A stretch of 64,000 bases of DNA from Sordaria brevicollis (taxonomy: Eukaryota; Ascomycota; Sordariomycetes; Sordariales; Sordariaceae): positions 3,596,001 through 3,660,000 of the forward strand of contig JAUTDP010000002.1 of assembly GCA_033439795.1 (NCBI GenBank), read 5' to 3'. The notes below the pieces were generated by a model. That model was not told where the DNA came from and did no database searches. It saw only the letters and a list, made by a program, of their open reading frames with translations. The translations under genes and the position numbers were made by a program. Positions within the stretch are counted from its first letter, which is position 1. Each line of letters opens with the position of its first letter. Shown one piece after another: positions 47,421 to 57,746 of this stretch.

Positions 47421-48119
47421 ATTCCCTTATAATTGTAGTAATAATAGCGGAAAGAAAAGCGGTAATAAAGGAAAAAAGGGAGGAGAAAAAAGAACGGCGG
47501 AAATAAATAAAGGAGGAGGAAAAACGAATATTAAAATAATTAAAAAAGGATAATAAATAAATCGCCCTTATATTAAATTCCGTAATTAAATAGGTTTTAG
47601 AATTATTATAGCGAGAAAAGGATAATTTAAAGGAATTAAAAAATATATAGAAGGGTATAGATAGCCCGGTACGGATTTTTAAATAATTTTTATAATAGAT
47701 ATAAAGGGGGGTAGTTATATTAATTCGGAAATTCGATTTAGAAAGGAGATTTTTATTAGAGGAAGAGCCTAATTTTAAAGGAAAATTAAAAGTAATATTT
47801 TAAATATATATTATATATAAGCGAATAGCCTAAAAGGTTAATCCGGTCGATAATATAATTTTTAATAATTTTAAGCCTAAAGGGGATTTTAATTAAAAAG
47901 CGAAGCGATTAAAAATAATTAAAAAGTAAATTATTACTTTATTTAAAAATTTTAATTTTAAATAGGATTAATACGTTATTTTACGCTTTATAAAATTAAT
48001 TAAAAGGTTTCGTTTTACCGAAGAACGCTTCTAAACTATTTTAAAAACGGTTTAAAATACTTTAAACGAAGCCAAAATCGAATTGTTTACTTATATTTTC
48101 TATAATAGGGAATAAATTC

Positions 48120-50945
48120 TTATATAGGATTTTAATAAATATAAAAGATTTAACCCGGATATTATTCCCCCTTAGTAAATTTATATTATATTTTATTCTA
48201 TTTAATAAATAAAATTTATCTTAATATTTAAAGCCCTTTATAATTAAATATACGATTTATTAAAGGATAAAATACAGAAGGGGATTCTCGAGGAAAATTA
48301 TATTATTTACTAAAATAATTAATTTTTAATTATTAAAAAGAATAGCGGCCTATATTTTATTAATAATACTTAGTAAATTAATAAAATAATTTTAAAAAAT
48401 ATTAATTTACTTTTAAATTATAAAGAATTTAACGAAGCGTTTAAAGGGTATAAAATATTATTTTTATTCGACTTTTTTTCTAATTACAATTAAATTCCCT
48501 TCGATAAAGTTAATTACGACTTTATTATCTTTTTAATACTTTTAAGCCTTTTTAAAATAATTATTCTACCTTAAGGAGATATTAATTTAATTACTTAATT
48601 TATAAAAACGATAATTAAAATACTTTATAATTTAATTCTTAATGTTTATTAGCCGTACTTTAATAATATTTATATTAAAGGGCTTTAAATAATTTATAAC
48701 GAAGAATAAATCGGTTCGAGGGGGATTAAGAAATATATTTTAAAATACTTTATAAATATCGATAAAGTCTTAATTAATATTAAATTTACCAAAAATATTA
48801 TTATAGTAATTAAATTATAATAGTATTAGAAAAAGGTAATTCTTATTAAATATTTTTATATATTTAATAAAAGGGTTTTAATTAAAGAGAAAGTCCGAAA
48901 GATTAATAAATAAATTTATTATAAAGAGATTCCTAAGAAAAAGGGAAATAATATTTAAAAGGTTTGCTCTTTCTTAAAAATTGTAAATTATTATTGAATA
49001 TAAATCCGCGGGTTTAATATTATTATAATCCCTTTTTATATTTTAATAAAGAAGGGAATTGCGTTTAAATAAATTAAAAACGAATAATTCGTAATAAAAT
49101 ATTTTTAATATTTAATTACTATAGTTCTAATTTTTATAACCCTTATTTATAATAATAAATATTATAAAATTATTATTCTAATAATCGATATTTCTTTTAA
49201 AGGTTAGGGAAATATTTTAAAATAAATCGGCCCCGATAATAAAAAATATCCGTATAAATTTAAAAGCGGAATTTAATTAAAGGTTGAAAAGTATTATAAT
49301 ATTATTAAAAGGGAGTTTCGGGGGCTTTTCTATACCTTAAAACGCTTACGGAAATACTTCTTTAAAATATATTTCGTTATTAAAATTAATACTATAATTT
49401 TTATATATTAATTTAATAGTATTATTAATAATATTTTAGGGGCCTTATTAATATATTGGATTATTTAGATTAAATTTTTCAATTTTAAAGTTAAATATAT
49501 TCTTAATTTAAAGAATTTTATAGTTAATAAATTATTTCGCAAACCTTTTAAACTTTTTAATTTATACGAAAAAGAGTACGAAGAGGATATTAACGATTTT
49601 ATAAATGCGTAAATTTATATTACCTTTATAGAATTACCTAAATTAATTCTACGTAGTAATTAATTACGGTAATTAAAAAAAATCGCAAAGTTCTTTCTAA
49701 TTATAAAAATCCCTACCTATTTAAAAAGCGTAATTTTAAAGTGCTAATTCTATAATAATATACTAAAATATATAGTCCAAAATAATATTCTTTAATTATA
49801 ATCTACTAATTCCATTTAATTCCTTAGGCGGATTATCGATATTTAGGAGGAGTGGTAATTAATTATAATCCGGTATTATAATAAAGTAGGATATTAAGGA
49901 CGTAAAGGAATATATTATCGTATTATTAAATATTATTATTAAAAGGGTATATATAATAATATTAAGGAATTAATCCGTTTTTACCTTTAATATTAATAAT
50001 TTAATTCTAAACGCTTCGAAAATAATTATTAATAGTTTTATCTTAATTTTTACCCTTTTAGTAAATAGATTTTGGATATTTAATACTTTCTAAAGGTTAA
50101 TGGAAAAAGGATTTTTCTTTTAAAAGTTAGGGATAATGCGATTAATTATATTAAAGTTACCGTCTTACTTAATATTAAATTTATTTAAATAAAGTATTTT
50201 TTTAAATCCGTTTTTTTAAAATAGGGATATCTTTTAGTAATTTTAATTAATAGTAGTTTTAAATTTTAATTAACCGTTATTAAATATTTAATTTAATTAA
50301 GGATCCGTAGGGAGTATATTATACCCTTTAATTTTAAAATTAATAAGAATAATAAATAAAGGTATATAATAATCGCTATTTTATTTATAAAAATAACGGA
50401 TAATAAAAGGTATAATTAAAAGAAGCTTTTACCTTATATTTTATTTACTAATTGAATAATAATCCGAAATAATTATAATTATATTCCCTTTTAATTAATT
50501 TATAATTATAATTCTATTATTCCTATTAAATTCGATTTACCCTTATAATAAATTATTAATTAGAAAAATAATAATAAGTTAATAACGAAAGAGGAATTAA
50601 TTTATACTATTATTCGAATACGTAAAGAATTAGAATACTAATTTAATTAAACCGCTAAGAAGGTCGCCGTAATAAAGGAAATAATTACCGCTTACTATAA
50701 TAAGAAGGATAAACGAAAAATACGCCCTATTAATATTTAAATTGAAATTGGAAATTTTATTTTAAAATATAATAACGTTAAAAAAGTAAATATAAATTCT
50801 ATATAAAAATTAATTTATTATTAAAAAGGTCTTTATTATATATATTAGATTTCCTCTTCGGGTAATATTTATTATTTAAATACTTTTAATAGGATTTTTT
50901 TAAAGAGGTTAGTAAATACTAAGAATATTAAAAAGTTCGTAATTA
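48120..50945 (+). pseudogene. Decayed pol of the gypsy element: RT, RNase H, integrase
   Basis: Reading frame 2 on +, so a frameshift or indel separates it from gag-protease. RT from about 48170: KNSGLYFINNTQ, FLFDFFSNYNQIPFDK, and the catalytic YFDD now YFNN (48656-48667). Integrase from about 49850: GRKGTYYRI near 49898, then core, and the C-terminal GPY/F module around 50800-50945 (KGLYYIYQISSSGNIYYLN...). RNase H should lie near 49100-49550. Premature TAA/TAG codons and lost acids show that it is dead. Confidence 0.8.
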
Positions 50946-52640
50946 GGGATAGAATAATATTAAATGCTAAAAATCTAATAAAAAATTTATAAAAATTAAT
51001 TAATCCCGAAGAAGGATTTATTCGGGGTTTAATTAATAACGGAAAAATCGTAGAAAAAATTCTTAAAAGATTTCTAAGAGCGGAGGAATTTTAATTAATA
51101 CTTATTAAAGGAATTCGAACGAAGATTTTTAATAAAAAAATACGCTAGAATTTTAAAAAATTTTTAATCGAAATAATTATTTTAATAAGAAAACCTCCGG
51201 AAGAGTAGGCTTTAATTAAGGATTAACCTAAAATATAATTAGGTATTATAAAAGGGGAGGAAATTTAACCTTAATTTAAAAACGATTCCAATTGGCTTTA
51301 AATTGTAAATAAAAGATTATAACGCTAGAAGGTATGTAGTAGGGTTAATAGCCGCCGATATTTATAAAACGCTATAAATACTATTTTTCTTCGAATTATT
51401 AAAAATACCCCCGATTAAACGGCGTCCGAACCGATCTATACCCGACCGATTTTTTAATTATTAAATATTTTCGGCTAAAAATTCCAATTCCTTTTTTTTT
51501 ATTTTCTTACGTCTTTTATTTTTCGTATTAAATCCTTTATTTTTACTTTTAATTATTTATTTTTTATTTATTCGTTTTTACTTTTATTTTTTTTAATCGA
51601 TTAAAGGAAATCTTTATTAAATTCCGTAATGTAAATAATCTTTAGGAGCCGATTTTAATTTTTAATTTCCTAGGAAATTACTATTTAAAGTTAGAATAAA
51701 TTAAAGCACCCTTAACGCTAAAAATTTAATACCCTCCTAACCGTCTTATATTATTTTTTAATATTTTATTTTAAAGAGATTTTTTTTAATAAAAATAATC
51801 GATCGGAACTTTAATTATTTTAAAAGGGAAGATTAAATACTAAAGTAAAAGGGAAATATTGAAGGGAGATTATTTTTTTTTATTATTTACTTATTCTATA
51901 CTTATTTTATAAAATTTTTCGCCGAAAAAGTTTTATATTCTATATAAGAGGTATTAATCTATATTTATAACGCTAATTCATTTTTATTACTCTCTTTAAA
52001 AAGAATAATAATACCCTTTCCCTCTTCTTTAATAATAATAATAATACTATTTTCTTTACCTTTATTACCCTTAGAATTATTACCTTTAATAACCCCTTTA
52101 CTAAAAACCTATTAATTAATTCCTTTTTCAATTTCGATATCTTCGACGTTAATTTTGAATTTTATTTTTTTATAAATAAATTCTTTATTTTCGTTAACTT
52201 CTCCGCTACCTTTACTATAAGATTTACTTTCTTTACTTAAGTTATTACTATTTTTCGAAAGCCGATTTATATTAATAATATTAAAAATATCTTCGTTATT
52301 ATATATAATATTAATTTTAGTATAATTACTGCGAATATTCAAGCCTTTTCCTTTTATACCCAATTATTCGTATTTAAATTAAATATATTCGGCCCAATTT
52401 TTAAAACTATTAAATACGCGCCGATTTATTCTTTATTAATAATTTTTAAATATATTATCGATTATTAAAATAAGACCGCTAATACCGCGATTACTAATTA
52501 AAATTTTAATAAGAGGCCGCAATATAGCGTCTTTACGAAATTCAAATTGAAATTCCTTCTTAGAATAATTCGAATAGGTATATTAATCTACTTATTTAAT
52601 ATTCTAAATATAATTCCCGTATATACCTCCTTTAATATTT
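50946..52640. other. RIPed gypsy interior between integrase and third ORF
   Basis: 1.7 kb of AT-rich sequence. No domain is recognised. A short - strand frame at 52363-52112 is open (83 codons) but unsupported. A long T-rich stretch around 51480-51600 on + may be untranslated. Confidence 0.4.
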
Positions 52641-55600
52641 CCCGGTATAGAAACGCAGCTCCCGGTATAGAAACGCAGCCTACGAAAGGAGATTAAACGT
52701 TAAGGGACTCCTATTTATTATCGCGGGTAAAGATCGAAACGTACGACTTTTAAATCTATTCGGTATAATTAATATAAGGGAACCGGTTTTTAAAAAGAAG
52801 AAATTAGTTAATAAAGGAAAATAGGAAAAGAAGAGGAATAAATCCGTATAAGGAATTATATATTTAAATAAATAAATTAAGGATATACTCTTTCTTAATA
52901 CGTATATAAGCGCTATAGTAGTTTAAAAGTTAATTTCTTTTCTTTTTAATAAAAACGCGCCGGTATTCTTTAATATCGAAATCGTATTTATTAAAATATT
53001 TAAAGATAATACGCCGGTATTAATTTATTAAATAGAATTCTTTTATTAAATTTTCAATTTATTTAAAAAATTTTAGTAAAACCTATTCGAAGTAAAGCGA
53101 ATTAATAAGGGGAAGATAAATAATAATAAAAATTTTTACCTTAGAAAAGAAGACCTCGGTATTTATATTTATAAATATTCTTTAAAATTAATTATTAGCG
53201 AATTCGCGGTTTTAATAAATATAAACTTTATTAAAAAGTTATTTCTTTCTATTAAAATAGGCGTTTATATAATAAGGATTATTCCGAATAATTAAAGGGA
53301 AATTGGGGATAAAATTATAAGGGGCCGGAATCGAAAAATATTTATTTATAATAATAATATATTCGCCGAAATTTATATTGAAAAAAGATTTCTTTTATTA
53401 ATTAATAAATACTTTAAAGCGTTAAATCTCCTCCTAAACGGGATTTTTCGTAATATCCTTAAATTTAATTATAATATTTTAATAAAGGAAACGAATTTAT
53501 ATAATATTATTTAGAAAAAAAGAAATTTTTTTAAATAAAAGGAAGCGGATAAAGTAGAAAAGAATAGTATAAATTTATTCGTCGGCTAAAAAGGGAAATT
53601 TTAATTCCTTCCCTAATTATTTAAATAAATTATTTAAATAATAAAAATAGGATAGTTAGCGAGAATAGAGTTTAAACGTAGGAAAGTATTCGAATGAATA
53701 AATATTCGGACTTAAAAATATTTTTTAAACAATATAATAATAAAAAAGTATTTATAATACCGATAATAACCTTAAAATAATATAAATTTACGTAAAAAAT
53801 AGAAAATTCTTATAACGATAAAAAAAGATTTTAATACGTTGCGGAATAGGAGATTTTTCTTTCCTTTTATTATAACTTCTAATACTTTTTTCGTTAAAGA
53901 ATAAATTTATACTAACCTTTTATAACTTTTTTTACTAAATATTTTTATATTTTTAATTTTAATAACGTTATAATTTTTAAAAAAAACCCTTCTTCTCCCT
54001 CCTAAAATCTTTACCCTATTAAATGTTTAGTTTTCACTTTCGCGTAAATCCGTTCTTTTATTAAAAATAATTTCGAATGAGGAAATCGTCCTTATAGAAG
54101 AAGAATAAGCCCTTTTCGTTAAAAATATAATACGCTATTAAATTAAAGGATTATTTGAAGGGATAAAATTTATTATTAAATTTTAAAGATAATAAATTTA
54201 TAATTAAAAGGATATTAAAATATACGCGGGGTAAATCTACCCCCCTAAAGTAATTAAAGAAGAATAATAAAATTTTGCCCCCTATTTAGATTAGTACTTT
54301 TTAATTATTATAAACGGACGTTTAAATAAAGAGAAATTATTATTATATTTATTTATTATAAAATTTAAGATTAATAAAGTATTATTAGAATTAATTTATA
54401 GGGACGTTCCTTTATTTATTAATTAGTTTACTATTTTTCGGTAATTTAACCGTTTAACCTAAGAGTAAATTTATTTTAATTTTATAAACTTTTAGTATTT
54501 TATAAATATTTAAATTTAGGCGGAAAATACTAATATTTATATAACCTTTATTTATATATTATATAACTTCGGGGATTATATTTACATTCCTTTTTAAACC
54601 TATAGGTTCGATAACGGTAATATAGAATTTCCTAAATTAAGAGGAAATTTACCCGATTTCTTTAAGGTTATTAAATAATAATATATCCTAGTATAAATTA
54701 ATAAATATTTTATTCTAATAATTTATAATAATGGAAATAAACGATAATTTATTTATAATTCGGCACTTACCTTCGATAATTATAAACGTATAAAGAAAGT
54801 TTACTTTTTTTTGGCCTAATAATATATTATTACCTATAAGCTTAATAATTAGCCTATTAATTTAGAAAAGCGGTTTATTTAAATCGAAGTACCTTTTTTA
54901 CATTAAATTTACATTTAGTTTTACAGTTTTTAATATTTAAAAGTTATACGAATTTTCTTTATTAAAATTTAGCGCCGAAAATATAGTATTAAGAATTTAG
55001 AATTAATTAATTAGGAGGAGGGAAATTATTAAAAGCCGTAGATTTAAACCGGTTCGATATATTTCTTCGAATTTATTATAATTTATATATAAATGCGTAC
55101 AATTTATAATATTTTAAATATTTATTATATTTATATATTAACCTATATCGGAAATTACCTAAAGATCGAAATAAATTTATTCCGACGAATTAAAATATTT
55201 TATAACGAAAATAGTAAATTAAATTAACCTTTTTGGTTAAAAATATTCGGATTTTTCGGCGAATATAATATTATATTATTATAAGGAGAAAAAGATATTC
55301 TATATTTCCTTTAAGGAAATTAGGACGCTTTTTATAATATCCTTCAATAAAATAATAAAAGTTGTAATTTTTTTAAAAGGAAGTTTTTAAAACCCTTTTT
55401 CGTAGGAAGAAAGTAATTAATTTTCTCCCCTAATTTTCTATTAATATTAAATTCAAATAGCTCTTCTTTTTTTTCTTCCTTTTTAAAAAAAGAAAATTAT
55501 AAATAAGGAAAAATTATTATATTTATACCCGATATTAATTTTAAGGATAATAAATTCTTTAAAACCGTTAGCGAAGGGGAGTAAATTTCTTCTACGCTTA

Positions 55601-56091
55601 TTATAAAAATTACCTACATTTAAAAAAAGAAGTTCCCGGCTTAAATTATAACGGCTAATTTTAACGTTATTTTTAAAAGGGAGATTATAATTAATTAACC
55701 CCCGCGGCCGAAAAAGAAAAGGGTAATAAAAAAGTAATAAAACGATTTTACTATTTCGATATAAATTAATAAAAAACGCTTCCTAATTAATTATTTTATC
55801 CTCTTTAAACCCCCTTCGGTTTTTAGAGATTTTCCCTAGGGCTTAAAATTTTATAATAAGGGTAAATTAATAATTGAAATTAAATTTACTAAAACGTTAA
55901 ATAATAAAATAATTTAATTAATCTTTTTTAAGGATAAGGTAAATATAAATATTATTTAAGTGGTAATCGATGCGGGATATACGGTTAATAAAGCAGGATT
56001 AGATATAGAAAAAAAAATTGAGCGTAAGGCTTTAAAGAAACGTTTAATTAAAGAGAAAAAGGAAGAGAAGGCTAATAAACGCCGGAAGTAA
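52640..56091 (+). pseudogene. Third long reading frame of the gypsy element, unknown function
   Basis: Reading frame 1 on + stays coherent from about 52640 to a terminal TAA at 56089-56091, about 1,150 codons. Nearly all internal stops are TAA or TAG, as RIP makes from CAA, CAG or TGG; one TGA near 53699 fits CGA. Long stop-free stretches (53149-53320, 54700-54760) and a sensible residue mix support coding. The C-terminus is very basic with a PPRPKKKRV nuclear-localisation-like motif (about 55698) and ends EEKANKRRK. It sits between integrase and the 3' LTR, where retroviruses have env, but I see no signal peptide or membrane anchor. No family is recognised. The start is uncertain; a 20-bp duplication lies at the presumed beginning. 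Confidence 0.6.
52641..52678. repeat. 20-bp tandem duplication
   Basis: CCCGGTATAGAAACGCAG occurs at 52641-52658 and 52661-52678, a 20-base period. It is unusually GC-rich and keeps intact CpA in RIPed surroundings. Confidence 0.9.
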
Positions 56092-56237
56092 TTTATATAT
56101 AAAAGATTAATTACTTTTTTTATTTTATTTCGGATATTTTTTCTTTAATTTAATTTTTGTATTTTAGGAAGGAGGATTATTATTATACGAATATTTTTAC
56201 TTAGGATAGTATAAAAAATATTCGAAAAGAAATATAA

Positions 56238-56703
56238 TATAGGGTGAAATTATTATTTATTTAAATATATGAATAATTATTTAAATAGTAGATAATAGGG
56301 TAGGTATAAATTTATACTTCCCTCCTTTTAGAAAATTCGGAGCCTATATTTGAGAAAAAGGATAAAAGGGGGAGGCTTTTCCCTCTTTTAATTAAAGGAA
56401 GTAAGAGGGAGAATTAAAAAAGATAATAATTTTACTTTTTACCCAAAGAATTTTTTCTACGAAATTATTAAGTAACCCCCTTAAGGACTTTTAAGAGAAT
56501 TAATTAATAGATTTACTCTTACTTAAAGAGGATAATAAGAGTAAAATTTTGCTTTACTCTTATTCTTCTTCCTATAATAGTAAAGTTGAGAATTATTGAC
56601 CCTATTTACGTTTTTTAAGTAAAGATCCTTAGATTGGTTTAATCCTTCGCTATAAATTTGTAGTGTAGGCTCTGTTTCCTTTGTGGTGTGGTTTTTAGTC
56701 CAA
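56238..56703 (+). repeat. Right LTR of the gypsy element
   Basis: Begins TATAGGGTGAAATT, the RIPed form of the left start, and ends TTTTTAGTCCAA, less mutated than the left copy. A purine-rich tract (GAAAAGAAATA) precedes it. Confidence 0.9.
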
Positions 56704-57300
56704 ATTAATATATAGGAGAGGGAATTTAATCTTTAATTGTATAAATTTTATATATACTTTGAATATTTAATAGAAGGCCCTATTTATATAAGAAATCGAA
56801 GTTAATATAAATTATTAAATTAGAATAGGAATTTCGAAATTAATTTATATATAGTAGAGGTACTTTTTTTAATAATTTACCCCGATAATCGATAAATAAT
56901 ATTTTACGAAATTATTAATAAAAAAATTATAATTTTCTTATTTATTTATAAAACCTTCCCAACGTAAAACTTAACGTTGTATTAAAATTATATAATGAAT
57001 ACAAATATAATATCTATTCGTATACGTATAAAGGACTATAATTTACCTTAATACTTAAATAAGAGGTTTTTAATAATAAAAGCTCCTTTTAAAGGATTTA
57101 AATTAATTTATAATTTGGGCGCTCATATTATTATTATTAAAATAACGAATATAATTATACGTATATACTTTTTACGTTTACGTTACGTAATTATAATAAT
57201 TTAGGTAATTATTTAAATATTAGAAGTAGGTTCGAGAGGGTATTATATAATATTATAATACCTAATATTATAATACTATACAATACTAAAATATTAGGGT
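56704..57300 (-). pseudogene. Decayed Harbinger transposase, N-terminal part
   Basis: Right-hand Harbinger remnant. Removing the gypsy element and one ATTAA copy brings its - strand frame directly onto the NPKLYPYF segment at 41062, so the gypsy element interrupted the transposase gene. Further upstream the frame is too decayed for a start codon to be chosen. Confidence 0.6.
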
Positions 57301-57552
57301 TTTAAAAGGGGGTGGTAAAATTTGGTAAAAAATTTTCAGAATTTACCTAGTTACAATTTACGTACGACTTACGTTTTTGAGATTTTTCTATTCAATTAGT
57401 GAAAAAGTAATTTTGGGCTTTAATTGGTTAAAATATTAAAAAGCGGGGATTTTTTTTTCACCGGTGTGCGCAAACGTGTACGGACGTTGCAAGCGGGTGA
57501 AAGTATATATTTCTGTCGATACTTGTCGGGGAACATATTTGTCACCGGGTTA

Positions 57553-57597
57553 TTTCACCGGGTGAAGTTGCTAAAAATCCGGCAGTGGAACACACCC
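57553..57597 (-). repeat. Right terminal inverted repeat of the Harbinger element
   Basis: Read on - it starts GGGTGTGTTCCACTGCCGGA and leads to a TTCACCCGGTGAA motif. TAA follows directly at 57598-57600. Confidence 0.88.
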
Positions 57598-57746
57598 TAA
57601 CTAAGCCCTATCCATGGCTCAAGTCTTCTCCAGCTGCCTTGACTCGCAAAATGCAAAACAAAACGACTGTCTATACTGCGAAATGTCCCCGACCATGCAC
57701 CCCCCAAAATAACGAATGAAAAAACGATAACTCCAAATCCAAAATC

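Larger units (their letters stand above)
41068..56703 (+). mobile_element. Ty3/gypsy LTR retrotransposon, RIPed, with an extra third ORF
   Basis: LTRs: left 41068-43723 (466 nt once the nested 2,190 nt are removed) and right 56238-56703 (466 nt). Both have GGGTGAAATT near the start and a GGGGGAGG...CCTCTTT hairpin. ATTAA is duplicated at 41063-41067 and 56704-56708. The LTR ends could shift by one base. Internal order on +: gag with zinc knuckle, aspartic protease, reverse transcriptase, RNase H, integrase with GPY/F module (order typical of Ty3/gypsy), then a further reading frame of about 1,150 codons. All frames are broken by RIP. Own length is about 13.4 kb, large for a fungal gypsy element. 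Confidence 0.88.
38246..57597. mobile_element. PIF/Harbinger DNA transposon, RIPed and carrying nested insertions
   Basis: Termini: GGGTGTGATCCATTGCCGGA at 38246 and the reverse complement of GGGTGTGTTCCACTGCCGGA ending at 57597. They pair for about 40 bp and are flanked by TAA on both sides (38243-38245 and 57598-57600). The whole span is 19,352 bp; without the gypsy element and one copy of its ATTAA duplication the transposon itself is about 3.7 kb, ordinary for an autonomous Harbinger. It carries the usual two genes: a Myb/SANT-like protein (+) and a DDE transposase (-), both destroyed by RIP. The outer 100-300 bp at each end are barely mutated; the rest is extremely AT-rich with few CpA/TpG and surviving CpG. 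Confidence 0.9.

Noticed and set aside
52112..52363. 83-codon - strand frame in the RIPed block
   Set aside because: Open frames in RIPed DNA are expected on the less hit strand, and the residues are low complexity (I, N, K, S).
38400..57300. AT-rich block considered as a centromere piece or mitochondrial insertion
   Set aside because: The LTR pairs, target duplications and decayed transposon domains explain it fully; no mitochondrial genes were seen.
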